Positions 36,531-45,527 of a stretch of DNA of 64,000 bases are shown here, piece after piece; the stretch's first letter is position 1; the number at the start of each line of letters is the position of its first letter. The translations under genes were made by a program, and so were the position numbers. The DNA is taken from NCBI RefSeq assembly GCF_004014875.1, contig NZ_CP034929.1, positions 1,860,001 through 1,924,000 of the forward strand, in the 5' to 3' direction. This DNA is from Nocardioides yefusunii (GTDB lineage Bacteria; Actinomycetota; Actinomycetes; Propionibacteriales; Nocardioidaceae). The notes under the pieces were generated by a model. It made no database searches. It worked only from the letters and a program-made list of their open reading frames with translations, and had not been told where the DNA came from.

Positions 36531-38320
36531 AGTCCCGACGTCCGATCGGTGTCCGGCTGCGTGCCAACGCTCTGGCCCTGTGGCGCGCCACCGCCGTGGC
36601 CATGTCGCTGGTCCTCTTCGTCCACTCCAGCCCGTCGTGGGCCACCAACTACGCGTTGATCCAGGGCTCCGGCTCGTCGTGGGCGGCCAACGCCGTCAAC
36701 CAGTGGGTCGCCGGCGTCGACGCCAAGGGACTGCGCGTCGTCTACACCGCGAACGGTGCGGCCCAGGGCCGCAAGGACTACGCCAACAAGTCCACCGACT
36801 TCGGCGTCACCGACTCCCCCTACCGCGGCAAGGACCCCTCGACCGGAGCCATCGACTCCCCGTTGGGTCGTTCGTTCGCCTACCTGCCGATCGTGGCCGG
36901 CGGCACCTCGTTCCCCTACCAGGTCCGGGTGGGCGGGGAGATGATCCGCGACCTACGCCTCTCGGGCGACACCATCGCGAAGATCTTCACCAACCAGATC
37001 ACCAACTGGAACGACCCGGCCGTGACCCGTGACAACAACGGACGCCAGCTGCCCTCGATCCCGATCATCCCGGTCGTGCGCGCCGACGGCGCCGGCATCA
37101 CCAACCAGTTCTCCACCTGGATGGTCGCCGAGCACCCCGAGGCGTGGAAGGAGTGCAACGGCGGACGGCTCGCTGCCACCGACTACTTCCCGCTCAACTG
37201 TGGCGCCACCCGCGGACCGCAGAAGGCCCAGTCCGGTTCCGACGGCGTCATGAACTACGTCAAGAGTGCGGGTTCCAACGGCTCGATCGCGATGGAGGAG
37301 TACTCCTACCCGCTCCAGGCGAACTTCCCCGTCGCCAAGGTGCTCAACAAGTCCGGCTACTACACGCTGCCGACGCAGTACAACGTCGCGGTGGCGCTGA
37401 CGTCAGCGCAGATCAACGAGAACCCCGACGACCCCGACTACCTGACCCAGAAACTCGACCGGGTCTACGTCAACCCGGACAAGCGGACCTACCCGCTCTC
37501 GTCGTACGTGTACGCGATCATCCCCACCGCCGAGAACGACCCCCGCATGACGACCGCCAAGCGTCAGACCGTCGTGGACTTCCTCAAACACTCCATCTGC
37601 GAGGGCCAGTCCGAGATCGGTCCCATCGGTTACTCGCCGCTGCCGGTCAACCTCGTGCAGGCGTCGTTCAAGCAGGTCAACAAGCTCAAGCAGGCCGACG
37701 ACGACGTCGAGTTCGACTCCTCGATCATCAGCAACGTCAAGAACTGCCACAACCCGACGTTCGTGCCCGGCCAGCCGAAGAAGAACTACCTGGCCCAGAT
37801 CGCCCCGATGCCGGCCGACTGCGACAAGGTCGGACAGGGCCCGTGCGCGCCCGGCGTGGGTGCGACCAACTCCAACCCCCGTGACGGCAAGGTGCCCGAC
37901 GCCACCCCCAAGGGTGGCAGCGGCGGCAAGAACGGTTCCCCGACGACGCCCGGCGCAGGCTCGCCGACGGCTCCCGGCGCTCCCGGCATCGGCGGTGCCG
38001 GCGGCACGGGAACCGACGAGGGCACGACCGGCACCGGGACCGGCGCAGACGGCGCAGCCCTCCCCGGTGACGTTCCTGCCGGCGACTCCCCCGACGCCGG
38101 GGTCGACGACCTCGGACTCGGCACCACCCAGGGCAGCACCGGGAACGGGCAGGCCGCACCGGTCGTCGCCACGACCCTGACCGCAGGGGAGGCCGCCACC
38201 GCGTCCCCCCAGCTCAAGGGCCTCCTCGTGGCCCTGCTGCTCGGATGCGTCCTCGCACCCGTCGTCGTCTCCCGCACCTCCGCCCGAGGACGTGCTGGCA
38301 GCGGCGGAGGTGCCCGATGA
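36527..38320 (+). CDS. Membrane-anchored PstS-like binding protein with altered ligand site
   Basis: This 597-residue exported protein has a signal peptide (cut near SSPSWAT), a PstS-like type II binding fold (about 42-400) with QGSGSSW, VTDSP and FTNQITNWNDP, then a Gly/Thr/Pro-rich linker and a C-terminal helix (LLVALLLGCVLAPVVV). Compared with E. coli PstS, the Asp (D96) and Arg (R185) are kept, but Ser38, Ser139 and Thr141 correspond to Ala, A189 and I191 (RADGAGIT instead of SGT). The ligand may therefore not be plain phosphate. Unusually it is a C-terminally anchored protein, not a lipoprotein. Confidence 0.8.
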   Translation: MKSRRPIGVRLRANALALWRATAVAMSLVLFVHSSPSWATNYALIQGSGSSWAANAVNQWVAGVDAKGLRVVYTANGAAQGRKDYANKSTDFGVTDSPYRGKDPSTGAIDSPLGRSFAYLPIVAGGTSFPYQVRVGGEMIRDLRLSGDTIAKIFTNQITNWNDPAVTRDNNGRQLPSIPIIPVVRADGAGITNQFSTWMVAEHPEAWKECNGGRLAATDYFPLNCGATRGPQKAQSGSDGVMNYVKSAGSNGSIAMEEYSYPLQANFPVAKVLNKSGYYTLPTQYNVAVALTSAQINENPDDPDYLTQKLDRVYVNPDKRTYPLSSYVYAIIPTAENDPRMTTAKRQTVVDFLKHSICEGQSEIGPIGYSPLPVNLVQASFKQVNKLKQADDDVEFDSSIISNVKNCHNPTFVPGQPKKNYLAQIAPMPADCDKVGQGPCAPGVGATNSNPRDGKVPDATPKGGSGGKNGSPTTPGAGSPTAPGAPGIGGAGGTGTDEGTTGTGTGADGAALPGDVPAGDSPDAGVDDLGLGTTQGSTGNGQAAPVVATTLTAGEAATASPQLKGLLVALLLGCVLAPVVVSRTSARGRAGSGGGAR

Positions 38321-41151
38321 GCACCACGTTCGAGGGCCGAGGTACCGGGGTGCGCCGGGCCGCGCCGCGCCTGCCGCTCGCCGCCGCCGTGCTGTTCGCC
38401 GGGACCGCAGCCCTGGTCCCGGGTTCCGACGCCGCTTCCCGGCCTACGCCGGAGTTCACCGGTTCGGTCACCGCGGTGCGTACCGCCGTGGCCCAGGACG
38501 GCAGCGTCGACGAACTCGACCGCCGCACGGTGACCCTCACCGTCGACACCACCTCCGACCTCCGCGGTCGTCAGGAACTGCACGTCACATGGAGCGGCGC
38601 CACGCCCACCGGCGGCATCGTGGGTGACCCCACCACCTCCGAGGCCCGCAACCAGGAGTACCCGATGGTGCTGCTGCAGTGCCGGGGCGTCGACACCGAC
38701 GGCGCTGCCCCGAAGGGACAGGTCAAGCTCTCCCCGGAGACCTGCTGGACCCAGACCTCGGTGGAGCGCTACGTCGCCGCGGCCTCCACCACTCCGTCGT
38801 GGCGTTTCGACAGGTACGCCACGGCCGCGGACCGTCGCGCCGTGGTCGGCGCCCCGGACCCGCTGCCGGAGGAGTGCGACAACGTCTCCACGCCCCTGAG
38901 CGCTCGCTGGCTGCCGTTCCGCAGCGCGAACGGCACCACCTACCCCGGTGGCCCTGACCCGGACGCCGGATGCGTGAGCCTGCCGCCCGAGACCGACAGC
39001 GCCGAGTCCGGTGGCCTGCCCAGCAACACCACCTACGGCGTCACTGACACCTCGGGCAAGGGAGCGGCCGACTTCGCCGTCTTCACCAGCGCCGAGAACG
39101 GCTCCCTGGGCTGCTCACCGACCGTGCACTGCGCCCTCGTGGCCGTCCCCGTCGTCGGGGTCTCATGCGACCCGTGGGGACACGACCTGCCCGCCGGGAC
39201 CGTCCAGGAGAACCGCAACGGTGTCGCCCTGACCGAGTCAGCCAAGGCCACCGCCGAGAGCACCTGCCGCCGCACCGGCGCCTACGCCCCCGGCGCCACT
39301 CGCGCGAGCGAGTCCACCGACCAGGCGGTGCGCGGCAACCTGTGGTGGTCGGCCTCCAACTGGCGCAACCGAATCACCGTCCCCCTGGAGTTCGCCACCA
39401 CCGGAGCCGTGTGCGACACCTCCGGCTCGCGCGCGCCCACCGAGATCATGGGATCGGTGGTGCTCAACGAACTCACTGCGTCGTGGCGTCCCGCCTTCTG
39501 CACCACGTCGTCACTGTTCCCGTTCACCCACGTCCAGCAGTCCGACTCCCTGGCCCGAACATTGCTCGACAGCGGCGAGATCAAGGCCGCGTTCAGCAGC
39601 GCCCCCCAGGACGGCGGCTGGACCCGCGAGGTCGTGCAGGCCCCCACCTCGGTGGGCGGCTTCGCGATCACCTTCACCATCGACAACGCCGACGGCGAGC
39701 GGGTCCGCGAACTGAAACTGACGCCCCGTCTGGTCGCCAAGCTCCTCACATCCTCGTACCCGACGATGCCAGTGGTGCGCGACAACCACGGGTCGCTCGG
39801 CACCAATCCGCTCAACATCACCCTCGACCCGGAGTTCCAGGCACTCAACCCCGGCCTTCCCCAGTCCTCGTCTCTCGACGCAGCCGCGGCGCTGCAGTAC
39901 TCCTCGGCGAGCTCGGACCTGATGTGGGCGCTGACGTCCTGGATCGACGCCGACACCGAGGCCCGGAAGTGGCTCGACGGCGAGCCCGACGCGTGGGGCA
40001 TGAAGGTCAACGCCGCCTACGCCTCGATCGCACTGCCGGTGGACAACTGGCCGCTGCTCGACGACTTCATTGCGCCGCAGTGGTACCAGGACCAGAACGC
40101 CTGCTACGCCAAGAGTCCCACCCCGGTGATGCAGCTGGTCGCCAACCCGCCCTCGAACCTCGCCACGGTGGTGCTGAACGTCCAGTACGCCAACTCGGCG
40201 GTCGCCACGGTGTGCCGCTACGACGGCTACGACCCCACCACCTTGCCGCTGCGTCAGCAGGGACGACAGAAGGTGGGCTACCGCTTCGTCCTCGGACTCA
40301 CCTCCACCTCCTCGGCGCAGCGCTACAACCTCGGCACCGCCTCGCTGGGCACCAGCACGACCGGTTTCGTCGCCCCGTCGACGGAGACGATGACGGCTGC
40401 CACCTCCTTCCTGGCCCTCGACGAGAAGAGCAACTCCTGGACCTTGGACGTGGCGGCGCTGAGTCGCAGCACCGGCGCACCCGCCTACCCCGGCACCCTG
40501 CTCGTCAACACGGTCGTACCCACCTCCGGCCTCGACGCCACCACGGCGGCGCGCCTCGCCTCGTTCCTGTGCTACACCCATCGCGACGGCCAGGTGTCCG
40601 GTGCGACGAACGGCCAGCTCCCAGCGGGATACCTGCCGCTGACCGCGGCCAACGGCCTGGGCAAGCAGTCCGAGCACCTGCTCCGTGCCGCACTCGCGGT
40701 CCGCGCCCAGGCCGGCGGCAGCCCCCGCGCCAGCGGTGCTGCACCGAGTCGGGCCGAGGCCTGCGGCACGGTGCGCCCCAGCCCGTCCCCGTCGTCGTCC
40801 CCGAAGGAGCCGAAGCGCACTCCTGCAGCACCGGTGGACGTGCCCGGCTCCGCACCGGGCGGCGACGTGCTGTTCCCACCCGCCGACGGCGGAGTCCTGC
40901 CCCTCCCGGCGGGCGGTGACGTGGACGCGAAGGACACCCCGGTCACCGTCAGCACTCCGTCGCTGGAGACCACCGACGCGGCCCTCCGGCTCACCTCCGG
41001 GGACTCCTCGACGCTGGGCCGACTGGGTGCTCCGGCACTGCTCGGTGCCGCGGTGACTGCACTGCTGGCCGCGGGCTGGCTGCAGTGGGGCGCCCGGTTG
41101 CTGCCCGCGCTGTCGGGTCTGCGTCGTCGTGCAGCCAGGAGCCGTCGATGA
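38317..41151 (+). CDS. Giant membrane-anchored PstS-related surface protein
   Basis: The 944 residues begin with a signal peptide (LPLAAAVLFAGTAALV) and end in a membrane helix plus RRRAARSRR. The N-terminal 330 residues are Cys-containing and match nothing I know. The middle (about 380-780) has binding-protein features: FTHVQQSDSLARTLLDSGEIKAAF, VGGFAITFTIDN and LTPRLVAKLLTSSYP, echoing PstS-type lobes. A Pro/Ser/Lys linker follows. The ATG overlaps the previous stop (ATGA), with GGCGGAGG as ribosome site. It is probably an extracellular partner of the Pst-like permease. Confidence 0.75.
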   Translation: MSTTFEGRGTGVRRAAPRLPLAAAVLFAGTAALVPGSDAASRPTPEFTGSVTAVRTAVAQDGSVDELDRRTVTLTVDTTSDLRGRQELHVTWSGATPTGGIVGDPTTSEARNQEYPMVLLQCRGVDTDGAAPKGQVKLSPETCWTQTSVERYVAAASTTPSWRFDRYATAADRRAVVGAPDPLPEECDNVSTPLSARWLPFRSANGTTYPGGPDPDAGCVSLPPETDSAESGGLPSNTTYGVTDTSGKGAADFAVFTSAENGSLGCSPTVHCALVAVPVVGVSCDPWGHDLPAGTVQENRNGVALTESAKATAESTCRRTGAYAPGATRASESTDQAVRGNLWWSASNWRNRITVPLEFATTGAVCDTSGSRAPTEIMGSVVLNELTASWRPAFCTTSSLFPFTHVQQSDSLARTLLDSGEIKAAFSSAPQDGGWTREVVQAPTSVGGFAITFTIDNADGERVRELKLTPRLVAKLLTSSYPTMPVVRDNHGSLGTNPLNITLDPEFQALNPGLPQSSSLDAAAALQYSSASSDLMWALTSWIDADTEARKWLDGEPDAWGMKVNAAYASIALPVDNWPLLDDFIAPQWYQDQNACYAKSPTPVMQLVANPPSNLATVVLNVQYANSAVATVCRYDGYDPTTLPLRQQGRQKVGYRFVLGLTSTSSAQRYNLGTASLGTSTTGFVAPSTETMTAATSFLALDEKSNSWTLDVAALSRSTGAPAYPGTLLVNTVVPTSGLDATTAARLASFLCYTHRDGQVSGATNGQLPAGYLPLTAANGLGKQSEHLLRAALAVRAQAGGSPRASGAAPSRAEACGTVRPSPSPSSSPKEPKRTPAAPVDVPGSAPGGDVLFPPADGGVLPLPAGGDVDAKDTPVTVSTPSLETTDAALRLTSGDSSTLGRLGAPALLGAAVTALLAAGWLQWGARLLPALSGLRRRAARSRR

Positions 41152-42077
41152 GCGTCCTCGCCGCCGACGTGGCCCCGCGCACGGTCGTGCACCACGGGGC
41201 GGTCCTCGACCTGCCTCCCGTCCAGGGGGAACGTCTGCGCCCCCGGTTGCAGGCGGCCCACGTCTTGGTGACGGTGGCCGTCCTGGCCGCGTGGACGCTG
41301 CTGCACCTGCTGGTGCTCAGCGGCGTCGAGCAGGGGCGCGCCCAGGTGGGTCTCTACGACCAACTGCGTTCCGACCTCGCCGAGGGCACGGTTCCGGTGG
41401 GAGCTGGCGCCCAGCCGGGTGACCCGCTGGCACTGCTGAGCGTTCCGGCGATCGGGCTCGACCGCGTCGTCGCGGTCGAAGGCGCTCGTCCTGCTCAGTT
41501 GCAGGACGGCCCCGGCCACGTGCCGGGGTCCGTGCTTCCGGGTCAGCAGGGCGTCAGCGTCCTGGCCGGTCGTTCCCTGACCCACGGCGCTCCGTTCGCC
41601 GACCTGACCTCGCTGCGCACGGGCCACCTGGTGGAGGTGACCACCCAGCAGGGTGACTTCATCTACACCGTCACCGGGCTGCGTCGTGAGGGCGACCCCG
41701 TGCCCGGCAAGCTCGCCGAGGGTGCCGGGCGCCTGGTGTTGGTCACCGCGGGACGCGAGGGCTCCTCAGGACTCGCGAGCCTGCGGGCCGGCGAGATCCT
41801 CTACGTCGACGCCGAACTCGCCGAGGGCGCTGTCGCCCCCGGCCCGGTGTCGACGACCGACCCGGCGGCCCGCTGGATGGATGCGGGAGTCTCCACCACC
41901 GATGCCACCCAGGTGGTCCTGGCACTTCAGGTCCTGGCGCTGGTGCTCGCGGGCACTTTCTGGTGTCGGCGCCGCTTCGGGACCGGTGCGACTGCCGTGG
42001 TCGCGCTGCCCTGTCTGGTGGCGGCCGCCTGGCTCACCTCGTCCTTGGCTGCCCGGCTGCTGCCGGGCCTGGTCTGA
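41148..42077 (+). CDS. Class E sortase-fold protein without catalytic His and Cys (pseudo-sortase)
   Basis: This 309-residue membrane protein has helices at about 38-58, 252-272 and 280-304, enclosing an extracellular domain of sortase E type: LSVPAIGLDRVVAVEGA, GPGHVPGSVLPGQQG, LTHGAPFADLTSLRTG and LVEVTTQQGDFIYTV. The catalytic His normally in AGHR is R142 (LAGRS), and the Cys normally in LTTC is A201 (LVTAG). It therefore cannot be a working transpeptidase. A structural or binding role with the neighbouring surface proteins is inferred. The ATG overlaps the previous stop; AGGAG lies upstream. Confidence 0.8.
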   Translation: MSVLAADVAPRTVVHHGAVLDLPPVQGERLRPRLQAAHVLVTVAVLAAWTLLHLLVLSGVEQGRAQVGLYDQLRSDLAEGTVPVGAGAQPGDPLALLSVPAIGLDRVVAVEGARPAQLQDGPGHVPGSVLPGQQGVSVLAGRSLTHGAPFADLTSLRTGHLVEVTTQQGDFIYTVTGLRREGDPVPGKLAEGAGRLVLVTAGREGSSGLASLRAGEILYVDAELAEGAVAPGPVSTTDPAARWMDAGVSTTDATQVVLALQVLALVLAGTFWCRRRFGTGATAVVALPCLVAAAWLTSSLAARLLPGLV

Positions 42078-42163
42078 GGCGGTGACCCACGGCTGCCGCA
42101 CGACGCGGGGGCGTTCTCCTCCCTCTTCAAACAACACTTATCAGATAGATGAAAGGCACAATC

Positions 42164-43444
42164 ATGAAGAACCGACGCCAGCGCCTCAGCGCCGCCGTCG
42201 TCGCGACCCTCGCGACCGGAGCCCTCGTGGCCGCCACCGTCCCGGCCCAGGCCGACCTGGCGCCGCTTCCCAAGGACGTCGTGTCCACGGGTTCGGACAT
42301 CCTCCAGAACTCGTTCAACTTCCTGGCTGACGGCTATCACGAGCTGCCCGGCTACAACGCCGCCGGCAACAGGTACCGCTTCGTCAACTTCGACTCCTCC
42401 GGTGACGCCCAGGGCCGCAGCGCCTTCACCGACCCGCGCCTGCTCCCCACCGAGACCGTCAACGGCGAGAAGTACGTCAAGCAGTCCGACATCAAGCTCC
42501 TCAACCCCACCATCGCCCTGCGCGCAGGCCAGGACCTCGTGGTTCGCCCGACCGGCGGCGGTGGCGGCGGTCGTGACGCGATCATCAACGACAAGCTGGG
42601 CTGGATCGACGTCGGCCGCTCCCCCGACCCGCTCACCACCACCCACCAGAACAACGCCCAGAACAACTTGAAGTCGAAGCTGCTGCGCATCCAGATCGCC
42701 ACCGACCGCCAGCTGATAGCGACCTCGACCACCACCAACGCGCCGGCCACGATCTCGGCCGAGGCGATCCTGAAGATCTACTCCGGCGAGTGGAAGACCT
42801 GGGGCCAGGTCCCCGGGTACACCGGCCCCGGAGCGAGCGAGACCATCGTCCCGCTGATCCTGCCCACCGACGCCGGCATGTGGAACACCTTCGTGGCCAA
42901 CGTCGCCAAGCAGAACCCGTCCGCCACCGTGGACTCCGGCACCCTGCGCCGCAACCAGAACAGCATCGTCGTCCAGCAGAACGACCCTGTCGCCATCACC
43001 GCGCTCTCCGAGTCCCAGCGCAAGAACGCCATCGTGCCGTTCCCGCGCGGTCGCTTCCGCACCCTGAACACCGGGTACTACACCCAGACGTTCGACGGAC
43101 AGAAGACCAACAACTACAACACCGAGAACGGCGGACGCACCGCGGCCGACGCTGACGGCATCAAGCTCCTCGACGTGAACTCGAGCAGCGACTCGGCCAA
43201 CCCGGCCTCGCCCTACGGCGGCAACTTCGCCTACAACGCCATCGTCCGCGAGTCCGACCTGCTCGACGCGACTCCGTGGCAGCCCGGCAGCACCCTCAAC
43301 TGGGTCCAGGCGCTCTTCTACAACCCCGACGGCCCCGCGCCGTTCGTCCGCACGCCCGCCGGCAAGGCTCTGCTCGAGGCCGCCGGCGTGACGCCCGACT
43401 ACCACGTCTTCGGCACCGACAACGCCGAGATCGACCTGGACTGA
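42164..43444 (+). CDS. Secreted PstS-like binding protein
   Basis: This 426-residue secreted protein has a clear Sec signal (AVVATLATGALVAATVPAQA). The mature start STGSDILQNSFNFLADG and the hinge block ISAEAILKIYSGEWKTW are typical of actinobacterial PstS-like proteins. The usual RxDGSGT phosphate loop reads PTDAGMW (234-240): Arg, Ser and Thr are lost. There is no lipobox, so it is free or held by partners. The ATG at 42164 follows AAAGG; an in-frame ATG at 42149 has no ribosome site. An 86-base gap separates it from the pseudo-sortase gene. Confidence 0.8.
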   Translation: MKNRRQRLSAAVVATLATGALVAATVPAQADLAPLPKDVVSTGSDILQNSFNFLADGYHELPGYNAAGNRYRFVNFDSSGDAQGRSAFTDPRLLPTETVNGEKYVKQSDIKLLNPTIALRAGQDLVVRPTGGGGGGRDAIINDKLGWIDVGRSPDPLTTTHQNNAQNNLKSKLLRIQIATDRQLIATSTTTNAPATISAEAILKIYSGEWKTWGQVPGYTGPGASETIVPLILPTDAGMWNTFVANVAKQNPSATVDSGTLRRNQNSIVVQQNDPVAITALSESQRKNAIVPFPRGRFRTLNTGYYTQTFDGQKTNNYNTENGGRTAADADGIKLLDVNSSSDSANPASPYGGNFAYNAIVRESDLLDATPWQPGSTLNWVQALFYNPDGPAPFVRTPAGKALLEAAGVTPDYHVFGTDNAEIDLD

Positions 43445-43479
43445 CCGGGTCGGTCCGGCAGGAAGAAGTGACACCAGAG

Positions 43480-44085
43480 ATGGACAAGGAAGCACGCATC
43501 ACGCTCCTGGGGGCAGGGGCAGCAGTGGCGATCGCCGCGGCAGGAACCGCCCTGTGGCTCACGGGGTCGTCCTCGGGCACGGCAGCGAGCGCCGGGGCCG
43601 ACGTCCCGGCGAACGCCCCGTACTCCGACGACCGTTCCGCGGGGCGGATCACGCTCTGCGACGCCTCCGGGCACCCGGTCACCGAAGGGGACGTCGCCGA
43701 CTCCCCGTTCGTGCACCGCGCGGTCGGGACCACGGCTCTGCCGAGCGACCTCGACCCGTCCGGCGCAGTGGGCACGCTCTTCGCTCACCAGCCGCGCACC
43801 GGCGTGATGAGCGAGGAGTACAGCGGCGTGGCCCTCTCGGCCACGGGCGTGCTCGCCGACCCGACTGTTCCGTCGGTCGAGGTCGGCGCGGAGACGTGGT
43901 CGATCAGTGACTTCGTCACGGCGTTCCCCGCCACCCAGGACGGCTTCGTCCAGTTGCGTGTGGTGCTCGGGACGCCCGAGCTCGGAACCCTGACCGCAGC
44001 CCCCTACGACTCGCTCGACCTCTGGGTCGACGGGTCGAGGTGGCGGGCGATCGAGCCGGGCACCGCCGACTGTTCTGCCTCCTGA
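43480..44085 (+). CDS. Surface protein of the Pst-like locus, single-domain form
   Basis: This 201-residue protein has an N-terminal hydrophobic signal/anchor (LLGAGAAVAIAAAGTALWL) and one extracellular domain. The domain (ITLCDASGHPVTEGD ... LFAHQPRTG ... WISD-type ... SLDLWVDGSRWRAIEPG) aligns along its length with residues 40-200 of the next gene product, so the two are paralogues. Two cysteines may form a disulphide. The start is uncertain between ATG 43480 and GTG 43468. Unknown function; probably part of the extracellular complex of this transporter. Confidence 0.7.
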   Translation: MDKEARITLLGAGAAVAIAAAGTALWLTGSSSGTAASAGADVPANAPYSDDRSAGRITLCDASGHPVTEGDVADSPFVHRAVGTTALPSDLDPSGAVGTLFAHQPRTGVMSEEYSGVALSATGVLADPTVPSVEVGAETWSISDFVTAFPATQDGFVQLRVVLGTPELGTLTAAPYDSLDLWVDGSRWRAIEPGTADCSAS

Positions 44086-44140
44086 CCCTTTCCCGCGCAC
44101 TTCCTGCCACCGGACCACCGGTCCCCACGAGGAGACATCG

Positions 44141-45373
44141 ATGAAGACCTACACACGCAGGACCGGCGCAGTCGTCGCCGGCACCGCCCTGGCCGTCTCG
44201 GCGGCACTGGGCGGCCTGACCGCCACCGCGGCCGAGTCGTGGTTCAGCGGGGACGTCACCAGCGTTGCCGACCCGCACCGCACCCAGACCGCCCTGACCC
44301 TGCTCGACGCCGCCGGCGCCCCGGTGACCTCGGGCAGCACCTCGGCCCCGATCGCGGCTCTTGCTGCGGCCGGAGCCGCGGTGGGCACCGGAGCAACGCA
44401 CGCCCAGCTCTTCGCGCACCTGCCCCGCTCCGGTTCAGCGGCGGGCGCCTGGCCCGGCGTCCAGGTGAGCGGCACCGACCGTTTCACCGGCACCGGCGCG
44501 GTCACCGCCCCGAGCACCGCGGCCGGCAAGCCGTACGTCCGCATCACCTCGGACGCCTACACCGTCGCCGACCTCGTCGCAGCCCTGCCGAACGTCGAGA
44601 CCGGGGCCTCCTTCGCCGGCGTCTACGAGCTGCGCCTGCGCACCTCGTCGAGCACCGGTGGCCTCTCCGACGACTACGCCGCGGCGTGGATCAAGGTCGA
44701 CGGCAACCGCTGGAGCAGCACCACCGCGCCGATCCCGGGCGACTCCTCGACTCCGGTGGTCACCCCCACTGCTGTCGCGACGACTGCCCGGGCCACGTGG
44801 CCCCGCCTCACCTACGGCCAGGCCGGCACCGTCACCGTCACCGTCACCGGGCAGGGCGCCAACCGCCCCACCGGCGACGTCACGCTGAGCACAGGAAAGA
44901 CCGTCCTCGGCAAGGCCCGTCTGGCGAGCACCGGCACCGCGAAGATCACCGTCGCCGCGGGCGCCGTGCAGCCGGGCAAGCAGCGCCTGACGCTGACCTA
45001 CGCCGGCGTCAAGGACAGGTGGAGGAGCAGCACCGTGGCTGGAGAGGTCACCGTGGCCAAGGGCAAGGTCTCTGCCCCCTCCGCCAAGGTGACCACCCGC
45101 GCCACCGTCAAGAAGAAGGGAAAGGTCACCGTCACCGTGGCCACCGCGAAGGGGCTCGCGACCCCGAGCGGCAAGGTGACCCTGACCCTGACCAAGGGCA
45201 AGAAGAAGGTCAAGGTCACCAAGGCGCTGTCAAAGGGCAAGGCCGTCGTGACACTGCCCAAGCTGGCCAAGGGCACCTGGAAGACGAAGATCACCTACGC
45301 CGGCGACAGCCGTTACGTCGCGCGCACCACCGCTGCCAGCAAGGCCACCCGCGTCAGGGTCACCGCCAAGTGA
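44141..45373 (+). CDS. Surface protein of the Pst-like locus with two Ig-like domains
   Basis: These 410 residues comprise a signal peptide (VVAGTALAVSAALGGLTATAA), the same extracellular domain as in the preceding gene (LTLLDAAGAPVTSG ... LFAHLPRSG ... WIKVDGNRW), then two Big_3-type Ig domains (VTVTGQGANRPTGDVTLSTG; VTVATAKGLATPSGKVTLTL). The tail is strongly Lys-rich, like that of the wall proteins at 9719 and 46772, and probably binds anionic wall polymers. The ATG follows GAGGAG. It is followed by a terminator, so pstB is a separate unit. Confidence 0.75.
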   Translation: MKTYTRRTGAVVAGTALAVSAALGGLTATAAESWFSGDVTSVADPHRTQTALTLLDAAGAPVTSGSTSAPIAALAAAGAAVGTGATHAQLFAHLPRSGSAAGAWPGVQVSGTDRFTGTGAVTAPSTAAGKPYVRITSDAYTVADLVAALPNVETGASFAGVYELRLRTSSSTGGLSDDYAAAWIKVDGNRWSSTTAPIPGDSSTPVVTPTAVATTARATWPRLTYGQAGTVTVTVTGQGANRPTGDVTLSTGKTVLGKARLASTGTAKITVAAGAVQPGKQRLTLTYAGVKDRWRSSTVAGEVTVAKGKVSAPSAKVTTRATVKKKGKVTVTVATAKGLATPSGKVTLTLTKGKKKVKVTKALSKGKAVVTLPKLAKGTWKTKITYAGDSRYVARTTAASKATRVRVTAK

Positions 45374-45403
45374 TCGAGCCCTGACGGGTCCGGCCCCTCG
45401 GGT

Positions 45404-45438
45404 GGGTGGGTGCGTCCACGGAAGGGATGCACCCACCC
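45404..45438 (+). terminator. Terminator between the Ig-protein gene and pstB
   Basis: GGGTGGGTGC (45404-45413) pairs with GCACCCACCC (45429-45438) around a 15-base loop. It may only attenuate readthrough into pstB. Confidence 0.65.
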
Positions 45439-45527
45439 GCCCACACCCGCGCCACGCACTGCGCCACCCACTGTGATCACCCCGACCACCGCCCGTGAGC
45501 GGCCACCACACCCCCAGGAGCACGACG

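Noticed and set aside
41148..42077. Active class E sortase
   Set aside because: Both the catalytic His and Cys are replaced (R142, A201).
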